In this document: positions 54,589 to 64,000 of the stretch, one piece after another | How the letters are laid out: every line of letters begins with the position of its first letter | How positions within the stretch are numbered: the first letter of the stretch is position 1 | From: Coniella vitis | Taxonomy: Eukaryota; Ascomycota; Sordariomycetes; Diaporthales; Schizoparmaceae | Assembly (NCBI GenBank): GCA_011317545.1 | Contig: WUJK01000013.1 | Span: 372,001-436,000 of the forward strand | DNA length: 64,000 nt | Direction: 5' to 3' | Made by a program: the position numbers and the translations under genes | The notes under the pieces: model-generated | Told to the model about the DNA's origin: nothing | The model's database searches: none | The model's input: the letters and a program-made list of their open reading frames with translations, nothing else

Positions 54589-55737
54589 ATGTCGACCATC
54601 CCTCAAAGAGCCCGCGCGATCATCTGCCCCGGCCCTGGCTCCCCATCCATCCTTCGAATCGAATCCATCCCCGTGCCCGTCCCGCAACCAGGCCAGGTGC
54701 TCCTCCGCATATTGGGGTTTGGCATCAACCGCGCAGAAATGTACACCCGACAGGGCCACTCGCCGGGTCTGAAGTTTCCCCTGATCCTGGGAATCGAGTG
54801 TATTGGTCGCGTAGTGGCTTACAACAACGACAACGACAATACCAGTACCACCACCACCACTACTACTACCTCTCCACCACCATCATCATCATCATCACCA
54901 CAGAAAAGGACACACAAGATTGCCTTCCACCCAGGCGACCTCGTAGCAACATGCATGGGTGGTCTAGGACGTCAAATCCCAGGTTCCTACCAAGAATACA
55001 CCTGTGTACCCGCCGCCAACCTCCGCGCCATCCCTTTGCCCCAACCATCCACAGCAGTGACGACATCCACCCTCGCCGCCCTCCCGGAAATGTTCCAAAC
55101 AGCCTGGGGCGCCCTCACCGCGGGCCTCGATGTACAGCCCGGTGATAGCGTCCTCGTGCGCGGCGCAACAAGTTCTATTGGCCTCTGCGCGCTGCAATTG
55201 CTAAAGGTGAAACTGGGAGCGAGCCGCGTGGGTGCTACGACGCGAAATCCCGAGCGCGTGGGCATGTTGCGGGATGCAGGTGCGGATGTGGTGTTTATTG
55301 ATGATAACGAGAATAAAATCGCTCATCAAGTGGCAAATGGCAACAGGGGCGCAGAAGGAGTAGAAAGAGACGGGCTGTCGGAAGGCACCAGGTTCGACAA
55401 GTGTCTAGAGCTGACTGGCACAAAGACGCTTCTGGACAGTGCGGCGTGCTTGAAACCCAAGGGAACGGTGTGCATGACGGGAATTCAAGGAGGCGAGTGG
55501 GAACTGGAACGCTTCAGTCCCATGGCCATTCCGAACCGCGTGCGCGTATGTGGGTATGGCGGTGGTCCAGAGGATTTCCACGCTATGCCGTGGGAGGAGC
55601 TGGTCAATGATGCCGTCGAGGGAAGGATTAACGTTCCTGTCAAAGAGTACTCGATGGAAGATATACAAACGATCCACGAGAATATGGAAGCGGGTGGAGG
55701 CGGCGCCAAGATGGTGGTTGTTCTTGGTGATCTTTGA
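54589..55737 (+). CDS. MDR-family quinone oxidoreductase-like protein
   Basis: A single exon of 382 aa. Medium-chain dehydrogenase/reductases of the quinone oxidoreductase branch use NADPH and need no zinc. Seen: the N-terminal barrel with PVPVPQPGQVLLRILGFGIN and RAEMYTRQG, GIECIGRVV, then the nucleotide-binding fold GDSVLVRGATSSIGLCALQL (A-T-S-S-x-G instead of the usual A-A-G-G-V-G) and FDKCLELTGTKTLLDS. The Cys ligands of zinc alcohol dehydrogenases are absent. A low-complexity insert of Asn/Asp, eight Thr and five Ser (about residues 80-105), coded by CAA/ACC/TCA repeats, sits between the barrel strands and is unusual. The start ATG 54589 follows AACCCACC; the frame is open upstream but only through repeats. 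Substrate unknown; an enoyl or quinone reduction is likely. Confidence 0.85.
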   Translation: MSTIPQRARAIICPGPGSPSILRIESIPVPVPQPGQVLLRILGFGINRAEMYTRQGHSPGLKFPLILGIECIGRVVAYNNDNDNTSTTTTTTTTSPPPSSSSSPQKRTHKIAFHPGDLVATCMGGLGRQIPGSYQEYTCVPAANLRAIPLPQPSTAVTTSTLAALPEMFQTAWGALTAGLDVQPGDSVLVRGATSSIGLCALQLLKVKLGASRVGATTRNPERVGMLRDAGADVVFIDDNENKIAHQVANGNRGAEGVERDGLSEGTRFDKCLELTGTKTLLDSAACLKPKGTVCMTGIQGGEWELERFSPMAIPNRVRVCGYGGGPEDFHAMPWEELVNDAVEGRINVPVKEYSMEDIQTIHENMEAGGGGAKMVVVLGDL

Positions 55738-55870
55738 TGTCCATCTGTATGCCTCACATGGAAGGTCGCGATTATTGCAAACAGGGCTACAGTGTATAGA
55801 CTGATGCTTATTTGAAAACACCAGTCTGTGCAATAAAGTTGGCAACATGATATGTGTATCTTTCTCTCGT
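55738..55870. other. Convergent 3' ends
   Basis: Only 133 bases separate the stop of the oxidoreductase (+) from the stop of the UstYa-like gene (-), so their 3' untranslated parts must be short or overlap. Confidence 0.6.
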
Positions 55871-56870
55871 CTAGTAAATTAACTGGTCGTCGTACGCCCT
55901 TACACTCTCGAGGTACTGTTTGACTTGGTCGTAGTCCTTGCACACATGTGTCGCGTCCCAGCCGTCACTGCCCGAGTTGTCATCGGGAAATGTAGTTGCC
56001 TTGCCCTCGATGGCCGTGTCGGCGGCGCAGAGCACAGCTTGGCGCATGTAGGCAAGGCAGTGGATCATGTGCCAATGGTGGTCTTCCGGGATGGGATGGC
56101 CAGAGGATAGGCCAGAGTAGGTCTGTGCGATGGTGAACTGTATCTTGCGTTAGCACTTGGGTAAGAACTTCGACCCTCTATCATTACTGGTCTCTTTCCT
56201 GAACCTACCAAACAGTGTATCTGGTGTGTGACAGAGGTGGTAAAGACGGTCATGCCCTCATACCACTGGATGGGGTGCGGCAGGTTGTTGTACTTGTACG
56301 TGTCGTTAACCCATTGGAAACCCATGCCGACTGTGGCACAAACAATCAGTAATCAAAGCTGAGATTTGGATCAGAACGGATTCTACGAGATGCGTACTAG
56401 GCATGAGGTTGTTCCACTTTTGCAACACCTCGTCCGTAAAGAACTCGGACGTGTTCATGGGCGCGTATGACGTGTCGTACTCGAAGCGCGTAAGTTTTTG
56501 GTTAACTAAAGAACGGAGCATTAATAGATAATCTCAAGGAGAAAGCGGCTCAATGTGCTGGGCGCATACATCTTGGACCCACGCCAGTCATGTCGCCGAC
56601 CACCTGCCACTGGTCAATGGGAGGCTCCTTGAGCTGATTCCTCACCAGCAGTACGAGGATGATGACGAGCAGGGTTGTGTCCAGCATCCATCTCGACGAG
56701 AAGAGGATGCCCTTGAGCGTCTGCCGCTTTGATTTCCTCTCGAGCTGCTGGGCCTGCCACGACTTTTCCTCGCCCATGAGCGACTCGACCTCGGTGCTGG
56801 ACCTCGAGCTGTGGTCGTGGTCGCGACCCTCGGCCTTGAGCTGGACCGTCTCGTACTTGTGGGAAGACAT
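55871..56870 (-). CDS. UstYa-like protein (DUF3328), single-pass membrane oxidase-like
   Basis: Minus-strand exons 56570-56870, 56398-56505, 56209-56330 and 55871-56137 give 265 aa with matching phases (donors GTATGC, GTACGC, GTAGGT). The layout is that of the family: charged cytosolic N-terminus, one membrane helix (TTLLVIILVLLV, about residues 65-76), then the lumenal domain with APMNTSEFFTDEVLQKW, GMGFQWVNDTYKY and the two HxxHC motifs, HQIHC (about 172-176) and HMIHC (about 200-204), followed by MRQAVLCAAD and a late WDATHVCKDY. The HxxHC residues bind metal and carry out oxidations, including ring closure in fungal RiPPs such as ustiloxins, and modifications of other metabolites. No precursor peptide with repeated cores was found beside it. 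Confidence 0.85.
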
Positions 56871-59800
56871 GGAGCTGAGGCGTTGAATAGAGATTATAAT
56901 GGCAAGGTCCAGCTGCCTGCAAGTATTATGATATGGTCGTGGAAAAGCGAATGTCGCGGATTGTGGCGAGCTCCTGAGCTACCCTTTGGCACGGCGAGAA
57001 AGACCAAGAGAAAGGCGCGGGGGGAACCGACGGTTTTGCTGGTTTTCCATCGTTGCGGAGGTGCCTGGCTCGCACAAGCTGGCTTAAGGTTATTGGGGCG
57101 TGGACGAGGAGGTGGGATGAAGCTGGGATGGAAGCTCAAACAAGTTTGAGACGAGGCGATGGCGGCAAAGTCCCAAAGGGGAAGTCGCGAACCAGGGCGG
57201 GCGGTTCGCGCGTTTCACGACTGAATGCACCAGTACAAGGTACACGAATTCAAACCAAGTCCTATTGACCGCTTCAAAATTGAGAATAATAATTAAATGT
57301 GAATCACGGTTACCTAAACTGGTCCTCTGTCAGATCGGTCAGCTGTTTGCATTCTGACAGCCTTTTGCTGGGCAGTACAAACAGGGCTAGCCCCTCCGCA
57401 ACTTCAGACGTGCTTAGCATTGTGGCCCCCTGAAAGCCAAAGATGGCCAATGAATACGGCCCTATGATCAGCCGCTCCAGCGCTTCTACATACCATAGGT
57501 ACATAGATCGGTCTTGACCTTGCAGCGCCAAGAAGATGGACGGTCTACGAAGTACAAAATCCTAAGAGCATCTCGTTGCCCGCGCATTGCGCACTCCAGA
57601 GCTGCTTTCGCATTTTCGAGAGTGAGAGGATTTGCTCGAGTGGGGAGGGGGGCTGGTCCAACCTTCGATCTCGCGGCCTTCGGTCGAACCCAAGCCCTGA
57701 TGCCCAGGTAACTGCGCTGACGGGCGGTTTTCAGTTTATGCCATAGTAACAACTGTCCAAACGAAGCCAAGGACACGGCAACAAGGCTGTCGCTGGTGAA
57801 AGCTTCAGGCCCAACTTGGCATGCAGTACCTGTTCTCCTACGGTAGCGCTGGTCGGTCGTATCCCGCACATCCATCGTTGCTAACAAGGGATATTTGATC
57901 TGGCTCGCCAGGACCTCAACCTATCCACACAGCTCTGTCGATCTGAAGGCAGACTTGCCTTCTCATCTGAGATGCCCCCGCCCCCAAATCAACAGCCAGT
58001 AGCATGATGATGATAACACCTCAAGCTTCGGCGAGTTCGCAGGCAAGATGTTAGCCGTTAAGGGTAGCATCATTGAGTATGCAGGGCCAGCCCATGGGAT
58101 TTTACAATCACATGAACCGAGCAAAAAGAATAAAGCCGATCATCGCGTCGAGGTAGGTCTTTGCATAGTACGCCTTGTTTGACAACCACTGGGACGAAGT
58201 GAAGTTGTAGTTGTTCTCGAGCCGACAAAAAACCGGCCAAGACACCATCGCCAGCAAGTGTCGGGTAGATAAATCGCTTTGTAGCGCTGCTACACTTCAC
58301 GCCGCCTCTCGACCACATCAGTGGAGCGATGATGCCCGAATAGTCGAATCTGAGGGTTGCCGCGCTGCTTGTCAACATCTCCACTGACATGGTGGACCAA
58401 GTTGACACCCAATACTGCCATTGGTAAATCCGAGTCGTCTATATGTGGACGGCAGCAGTGGACAGCAAATTGGCCGTCACCGGGCTGCGGGCAGGTTCAG
58501 TTGTGTGGTGGGGGAAATCTTGGGCATCTGGGCATCTAAAAGCTAATAAGCGGGAGCTAGTATACATACTCTGTTAAACTGTACCAAAGTACTTCCACGC
58601 TTGTGCCACCGTACTAACCATCCCCCCTCCTGAGACCTTTCGCGACACGCTGCATTTTTACGCTTCTTTGACGCCATCCACGCAAATGCTGCCGGTATAC
58701 TTGGCCAAAGAGAAAACCTGTGCGTGGCAGGAGCACGCTTTAGACCAGAGACGCTCTGTTCTTTCCGCTTAGGGGGGTGCCAGCTGGAGCCCTCTGTGAT
58801 TAGATAAGCACAAGGTACAACAGGCCCAAAGTACAAGACTACCTGACCTCGAGTCCTCGTTCTGCTCGATCTTGTGCCCAACTTGTTCTTGCATTCTCTT
58901 TTATTTCTTTCACACCTCGATTTGCAGCCTCGGTCACGCTCTGCTCTCTTTTGCTTGCTTTCTGGCCCTCCACCCCTAACACTGTCGTGACTCGTTGCTG
59001 TCTTCACACCTCTGCTGAGATCGCGGGACTGGACGCTTGAGTCTGCGCCAGAAAGCGGCACTCGGAGAGGTCGACCGAAGAATGCTCACAAAATGAGAAA
59101 AGACGCATTGCAAAAAAGATTGAACAAAGCTGCGTGAAAAGAAATCGAACTGAATCCACAGCGCCGTCTTTTCCGGAACACGTTGTTGCGCCAGGTGCAA
59201 ATAGAGATGGGCAGGGACGACAATGGGGCTGGCCCTGGGCTGGGCTGGAATGGCAGAACAAATGGGCATGGATGGATGGAGGGATGACGCTGCGCGTGGG
59301 TGAGTGGATGAGTCTAGGATGACATGGCGCACAATCGCACTCGCACCACCATGCAGCAACCTGATCTGCCCATCCATCTGCCACAGGCTAACCAACCCTA
59401 TTCTTAGGCGTGGATACTGCTACTGCGGCCGTTGTGATATACACTCGATGCAGAGTTAACTGTGCTTGCACAGGGCAGGGCGAGAGCACGACGGAAACAC
59501 GGACGGCCCACGATACATATTACGCACGGCTGGGATGCTGACAGCGGGGACCCCTCTAACAGCCAACCCAAAAGGCTCGCAACAACCGATGTCCAGCACA
59601 GATTGTCGCTATAGATGTCGTCTATGAAACGAAAGGCAGGACCTCAACATGATGCGGTCAGATGGTCGAATTCCATCCTCCTTTGCGCCAGCCTCAAGTT
59701 GGTGTTGTGCATTTCCCCTCGAACGAGATCAAGCTGTGGCGTGCGGCAGCGGGAAAGTCTGGCCGATCGACTAGAGCACTCATGCACGGCTGTAGCAGCT

Positions 59801-61712
59801 GCATACAACACATTAAATGGTCTTGTTTGCACATTTCGTCTGTCTGGACAATCTGATCAGAAATGCCATTGGGTTGCAGCATCCACTGCTTGGTCATACC
59901 TCTGGAGATCCAGCTCCCAGAGTCTTGTTGGAGCAAAAGAGGCTTCTTCCGAGGGCTTGCCTGTCAGTCTCGACTGGAGATTTCGGCAACCACCGGTCCA
60001 AAAAGCTGGTGGTCATCGTTACCCTACTCCATCTTTTGGCTTGCTGCACCGTCTTGTACCCGGTGCAGCATGGTACAGCAACGAATGCTTCAAGAGAATG
60101 AAGGACATCATGCATCCACTGACATGAAGCGCAGGCAGACAGTGATACATTCCTGCAACACTGGCACACACAGAAACGCCCGCGACGGTTGGGGTGCACT
60201 AGGGAGGAAATCGCCGGATTGCCTCGGCACACACCGCCCAGGCTGCCGATCAGTGGCACGTTGGTGCTGGGCGCCAGGCCTAACTGGGCTAGAGTGGAAA
60301 GGGCGCGGACAAAATCAAAGACCAGGGCGGCCGTGGTGCCTTGTCGGCCGGGCGAGGGCAGCAGTGGGAAGATTTCCTCTTGTTTCCCCATGGTCATCGA
60401 GTCGGTTCGGTCACGAATCAATCGCTCTTCCGGTACGTATGACCCTTTTCCCTCCGCCACATGCCCCTGTTTCCGCGTTCTTCCTGCCGTAATCTGGTTC
60501 CTGAGCTTCCGTTTCGATGGTCGGCCCCTCTAATTCGATGCCTCTTGACCGGCGCGACAGCTGAAGGCTGGCCGAAGTCGACTGGTCCCTAACCTGCTGG
60601 ATTGACTCTGTCATTGCTGCTACTGCTGCTACCAGTGCACTGCCGCAGCACCTGGGTCCTCCCCTGCCAGAGCAAGACTTAGCACCCGTTCTTGTTTTGC
60701 TCGCCTTTTTCTTTTTTTCTTTTTTGGCACACCTGTTTCGTTAGTTTTACCCTAGCTGCACTCAGCCAACCCACCTCAACTTGCTCATCAACAGTGCGTA
60801 CCTTCTTTGCGTTCGGTCGTCTTTCTTTTGTCGGCATGATGACTGTACTTGCTACAGTTTCATGGTCATTCCCGCGCCTCTATTGCATATATCTGCTTGC
60901 ATTTCTTTTGTGTTTCCCAGCTCGTTTTCCTGGATCCGTCAAAATGAGAGGATTCCCTGCCTCACTTCCCTCCATATACGCACCTGGGCACTCCAGAGCA
61001 TGAATCATGGCTATTTCACACTTTTACACTTTAAGTGCACGGGGGCCTGTCTCTAGCGGGGACCGAATACTTTTGCTGTCCCTGCTAAAAGCACACCCCC
61101 GCACCCACTGAAGAGGCTGGCTACGCACGCTGGCAGGTAAGCCAGTTCAGTGCGCGCGCCCGTGTTCCATGTTCGCGCCACCCCCCAGCCTGCTAAGATC
61201 GCCCCCTCCCGCCTGTGCTCGCTGGCTGGCTATGCATGCCCCTAGTGCCGCAAATGCCCACTGCCCAGTAGTGCTGCGGCAATCAAGGCAAGGCCACCAG
61301 CAGCTCCCCCATCGCATTCGATCGCAGTCGCATCGCATCGCAACCCGCACTGACGCGCCCGACCTCCTTCCCACCCACCCTACGCACCACAACCCCCCCC
61401 GTCGCGTATCTCGTGCGACTGCTTCGACGCTAATCCACATCTTAATGGCCTTGCGTGCATCCTTTTTTTTGATGGTTGATCGCGTCTAACTGCTTTCACG
61501 TTGTCGTGCTCTGCCAGTCGTGCATTGACGCCAGATCTCTTTTCCCTCCACGCACGCCTCGAGCCAGATGGGGCCTAGCTACCGACGACGCCTTAATCTT
61601 GACGAATAGCATCATCACCACCTGCATATCCTATACACATTGCGCCTCGGCGCACGATTGACCTCGACGACCGCCTTTTTGACGTTCCTCTCCCGTCGCC
61701 TCGCACCCAGCC
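56871..61712. other. Long gene-poor stretch upstream of the ARID gene
   Basis: Nearly 5 kb where no frame has both length and family signature. Frames of 60-210 codons (for example 58543-59061 minus, 59615-60127 plus, 59863-60492 plus, 59894-60460 minus) lie opposite each other and look like chance openings in GC-balanced DNA. The last kilobase (60600-61712) has CT-rich runs (TTTTTCTTTTTTTCTTTTTT at about 60708) and CAGTGCA/CACACC motifs, as expected of a long leader and promoter of a regulatory gene. A spliced 5' untranslated leader is possible. Confidence 0.45.
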
Positions 61713-64000
61713 ATGTCGTCCAGGGGCATGAATGACGCCGCCGTCCCCAACCACAATGGCAACGGCTTTGCCAACATGAATGACCCCAATGCTGCCCAAG
61801 CTGCCGCGTCCGGCATGATGGATCCCTCTCTTTTCATGGCCAGCTCTGGCCAGGGCCAGTTCAACCAGGCCCAATATGCCCACGCCCAAGCACAAATGAT
61901 GGCCATGCAGAACGGCCAGATGCGCAACGCGTCGCCGTCCTTTTCCAACCAAATGTACCAGACAAATCCTGTCATCCCGTCCAAACGACCTCGACCGCGA
62001 GAAGACAGCATTGCCGGATCCCCTCGCCCCAATCCCGGCATGCTGCCCACCTCACGCGCCGATACACCCCAGCAAGCAAACTTTCCAAACTTCCCACAGG
62101 GCGGCATGCAACAGCCGGGCTCTGGCCAGCCCTCTCCATATCCACATCTGCAAGCTAACGGTTCTGCAAATGCGACACCCTCCCCAATCATGGGCAACAA
62201 CCCAATGCGCCCGGGCAGCGTGCCTCAACGAGTCTCGACGACGTCGCCTCATCCTTTTTCCCCCGCCGCCCAGCAGCAGCAGTTCGCGCCTCAACAGTCG
62301 CCAATACCGTCCGAGCAAGGTGGAACACCTCAACCGCACGCGTTCATGCCCCAAGGAATGCAGCAGGGCAACTTCTCTCAAGGCTTCAACCCAAATTACA
62401 ACGCGTCGAGCCCTTCTCCCGCCCGAACGCTCTCTGCTTCAAATACAATGGGTGGGCAGATGATGCCGCAAGGTATGGGCCAGATGCAGCCAGGCATGAT
62501 GCAGCCGGGCCAGGTCGGCATGGGACAAATGGGAGGAGGGCAGATGAGCCAGCTCGCGCAGATGCAACAGATGAACAAAATGGGCCAGATGGGCCAGATG
62601 CCGAGCCAAATGTTTGCCGGAGGCATGCCGCAGGCACGAAACCACATGGAGCAGCAAAAATTGCTGTATCAGATGCAGCAACAGATGCAACGGCAAGGAC
62701 AGATGGGTAATATGCAAATGCCCTCTCCAGTGCAAGGCCAAGTACCGGGCCAAAATATTGCGCAACAGCAACAGCAGCAACAACAACAACAACAACAGCA
62801 GCAGCAGCAACAACAACATCACCAACAGCAACAACACCAGCAGCACCAGCAGCACCAGCAGCACCTGCAGCACCAGCAGCAACAACAACAACAGCAACAC
62901 CAGCAGCAGCATCAACAACAACACCCACACCAACAGCAGCAACAGCAGCAACAGCAACAACAAAGGAACATGATGTCGCGACAGCCTATGCCTAATGGGC
63001 AAATACCGTCAAACGTCAACCCAGCCATGCGACCACAACAGCCCGGAATGGTACCACAGCAGCCTGGTATGCGAGCACAAGCCGGCGTGGAAAACTTTAT
63101 GAAGCAAGTCGCCACGTTTATGCAGCAGAAGCAACTGCCCTTTGATCCCAACCCTATGCTTGGCGACAGACCCATCAATCTCATGAACCTATTTCAGATT
63201 GTCTTTAAGTACGGCGGTTACAACGCCGTCACACAACGCAATGCTTGGCCCCAAATTTCGCAAATGCTAGGGTTCAGTCCAATGCAAATTCCTGTAGCTC
63301 CCCAACAGTTTAGAATGATCTATGAGCGGTCGCTGCGAGCTTTCGAGGATCATTACCGATCACTCCGCTCTCAGCAGCAACACCACCAACAACAACAACA
63401 ACAACAACAACAGCAGCAGCAGCAGCAGCAGCAGCCGGGCGGACCCAATGCGGCCAACCTACCGGGCGGGCCCAAGCCAATGCACCAAGGACAGATGCAG
63501 CCAGGCATGGTCCAGGCTGGGCAACATTTGGCCATGCAACAAGGGGCGATGCAGTCGCCTGTCAAGCCAATGCCCCCTGGCGCAATGCAGGCAAACATGA
63601 ATGGTTATCCTGGTCCGCAACCACCAAGTGCTCAAGTTGTCCCGGGTCGAGGCAGCGTGTCCAAGAGCCAAGCGCCTAGCCAGGAGGAATTTCCTGCACC
63701 GTCCCCTGCTAGCAAACACGGCAGTATTTCACTCGCGAGTGGCGTGCACCCTGAGGGCCAAGATGCCTCCGTGGAAGCTCCGCGGATGTTGTTCCCTGCG
63801 CCGTTCGCCAAGGACTCTGACGAATACCAGCCCTGTTCCCGATATGTGGTCGAATCCTACACGCATGGTGGACTCAACGTGGAAGCTGCAGCCAAGATTG
63901 GCCAGGAATACGAGAACTGGAAGCCAGACATACCGCCAGTGCAGGCGTTGGGCAACATTGACCTGCACGCCATTACCATGAGTCTGCAATGTGGTATTCA
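61713..64000 (+). CDS. SWI1-like ARID protein of the SWI/SNF complex, N-terminal part (runs off the window)
   Basis: From ATG 61713 (context CAGCCATGTC) the frame is open for 762 codons to the end of the window. SWI/SNF remodels nucleosomes at promoters in the nucleus; Swi1/ARID1 is its large DNA-binding subunit. Seen: a Gln/Met/Gly/Pro-rich N-terminus with a basic patch (SKRPRPRED, about residue 90), repeats of QMG (about 246-315), a Gln/His tract (about 349-418), then the ARID domain (about 458-551) with FMKQVATFMQQKQLPF, LMNLFQIVFKYGGYNAVTQ, WPQISQMLGF and RMIYERSLRAFEDHY, a second Gln tract (about 554-574) and a disordered part reaching FPAPFAKDSDEYQP. ARID placed after Gln-rich sequence is typical of fungal Swi1. 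No intron is seen inside the visible part. Confidence 0.88.
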   Translation, partial: MSSRGMNDAAVPNHNGNGFANMNDPNAAQAAASGMMDPSLFMASSGQGQFNQAQYAHAQAQMMAMQNGQMRNASPSFSNQMYQTNPVIPSKRPRPREDSIAGSPRPNPGMLPTSRADTPQQANFPNFPQGGMQQPGSGQPSPYPHLQANGSANATPSPIMGNNPMRPGSVPQRVSTTSPHPFSPAAQQQQFAPQQSPIPSEQGGTPQPHAFMPQGMQQGNFSQGFNPNYNASSPSPARTLSASNTMGGQMMPQGMGQMQPGMMQPGQVGMGQMGGGQMSQLAQMQQMNKMGQMGQMPSQMFAGGMPQARNHMEQQKLLYQMQQQMQRQGQMGNMQMPSPVQGQVPGQNIAQQQQQQQQQQQQQQQQQQHHQQQQHQQHQQHQQHLQHQQQQQQQQHQQQHQQQHPHQQQQQQQQQQQRNMMSRQPMPNGQIPSNVNPAMRPQQPGMVPQQPGMRAQAGVENFMKQVATFMQQKQLPFDPNPMLGDRPINLMNLFQIVFKYGGYNAVTQRNAWPQISQMLGFSPMQIPVAPQQFRMIYERSLRAFEDHYRSLRSQQQHHQQQQQQQQQQQQQQQQPGGPNAANLPGGPKPMHQGQMQPGMVQAGQHLAMQQGAMQSPVKPMPPGAMQANMNGYPGPQPPSAQVVPGRGSVSKSQAPSQEEFPAPSPASKHGSISLASGVHPEGQDASVEAPRMLFPAPFAKDSDEYQPCSRYVVESYTHGGLNVEAAAKIGQEYENWKPDIPPVQALGNIDLHAITMSLQCGI
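62758..62966 (+). repeat. CAG/CAA (with CAC/CAT) repeat coding a Gln/His tract
   Basis: About 70 codons, nearly all CAA, CAG, CAC or CAT, lie in frame before the ARID domain. Mixed CAA and CAG codons make slippage less likely than in a pure run, which suggests the tract is kept for function. Confidence 0.9.
63373..63435 (+). repeat. Second CAA/CAG repeat, coding a Gln tract
   Basis: About 20 Gln/His codons directly after the ARID domain, CAA in the first half and pure CAG in the second half (63412-63433), the half most likely to vary in length between strains. Confidence 0.9.

Noticed and set aside
59615..60492. Overlapping plus and minus frames of 170-209 codons
   Set aside because: Both strands open over the same bases, no motifs, no splice logic; chance frames are the simplest reading.
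62386..63002. Minus-strand frames with long Leu or Val/Ala runs
   Set aside because: Direct antisense translation of the CAA/CAG repeat in the ARID gene.

Overview
The window reads as nuclear DNA of a filamentous ascomycete (Pezizomycotina). Reasons: protein genes with short GT-AG introns of about 50-100 bases and fungal branch sites, a HET-domain gene, an S28 peptidase, amdS-like amidases, a UstYa-like (DUF3328) protein and a SWI1-type ARID protein, next to 22 kb of repeats bearing the signature of repeat-induced point mutation (RIP): CA and TG almost absent, TA in excess, CpG kept, and coding frames broken only by TAA/TAG where Gln or Trp codons would stand. A Sordariomycete, perhaps Hypocreales, is likely, but that is inference.

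Left part, 1 to 26,229: a nest of transposons. A Tad1-like non-LTR retrotransposon lies on the minus strand (4,264-7,792 and 15,048 to about 17,430) and is split inside its endonuclease domain by a Ty3/Gypsy chromovirus, also minus (7,793-15,047, LTRs of 332 bases). To the right is the 3' end of an old chromovirus whose LTR (18,183-18,315 plus 25,894-26,229) is split by a younger relative on the plus strand (18,316-25,888, LTRs of 457 bases, 5-base target duplication AATAG). A fourth element (359-4,263) sits in the same RIP-mutated DNA but is itself hardly mutated. It has a full 3' LTR, a polypurine tract, only the last 100 bases of the 5' LTR and no gag or pol. Its one recognisable gene is an intact four-exon gene in antisense orientation for a Cys-rich protein. 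The other Gypsy elements also carry antisense reading frames in the space between pol and the 3' LTR. This shared antisense cargo is the most unusual theme of the window.

Right part, 26,230 to 64,000: ordinary gene-bearing DNA beginning abruptly at the end of the old LTR. In order: HET-domain protein (+), FMN-dependent 2-hydroxyacid oxidase/dehydrogenase (+), amdS-like amidase (+), CHY zinc-finger protein (+), S28 serine peptidase (+), flavin monooxygenase (-), a frameshifted Dal5-type transporter pseudogene (-), TauD-type dioxygenase (+), a second amdS-like amidase (-), an eroded unknown gene (-), an MDR quinone oxidoreductase-like protein (+), a UstYa-like protein (-), a long gene-poor stretch, and the N-terminal 762 codons of a SWI1-like ARID protein (+) that runs off the end.

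Two amidases, the TauD-type enzyme, the dead allantoate-type transporter, the hydroxyacid oxidase and the secreted peptidase suggest an accessory region for scavenging nitrogen, sulphur and carbon. The flavin monooxygenase and UstYa-like protein could point to secondary metabolism, but no PKS, NRPS, terpene synthase or RiPP precursor was seen. All exon borders were inferred by eye from splice signals and frame.
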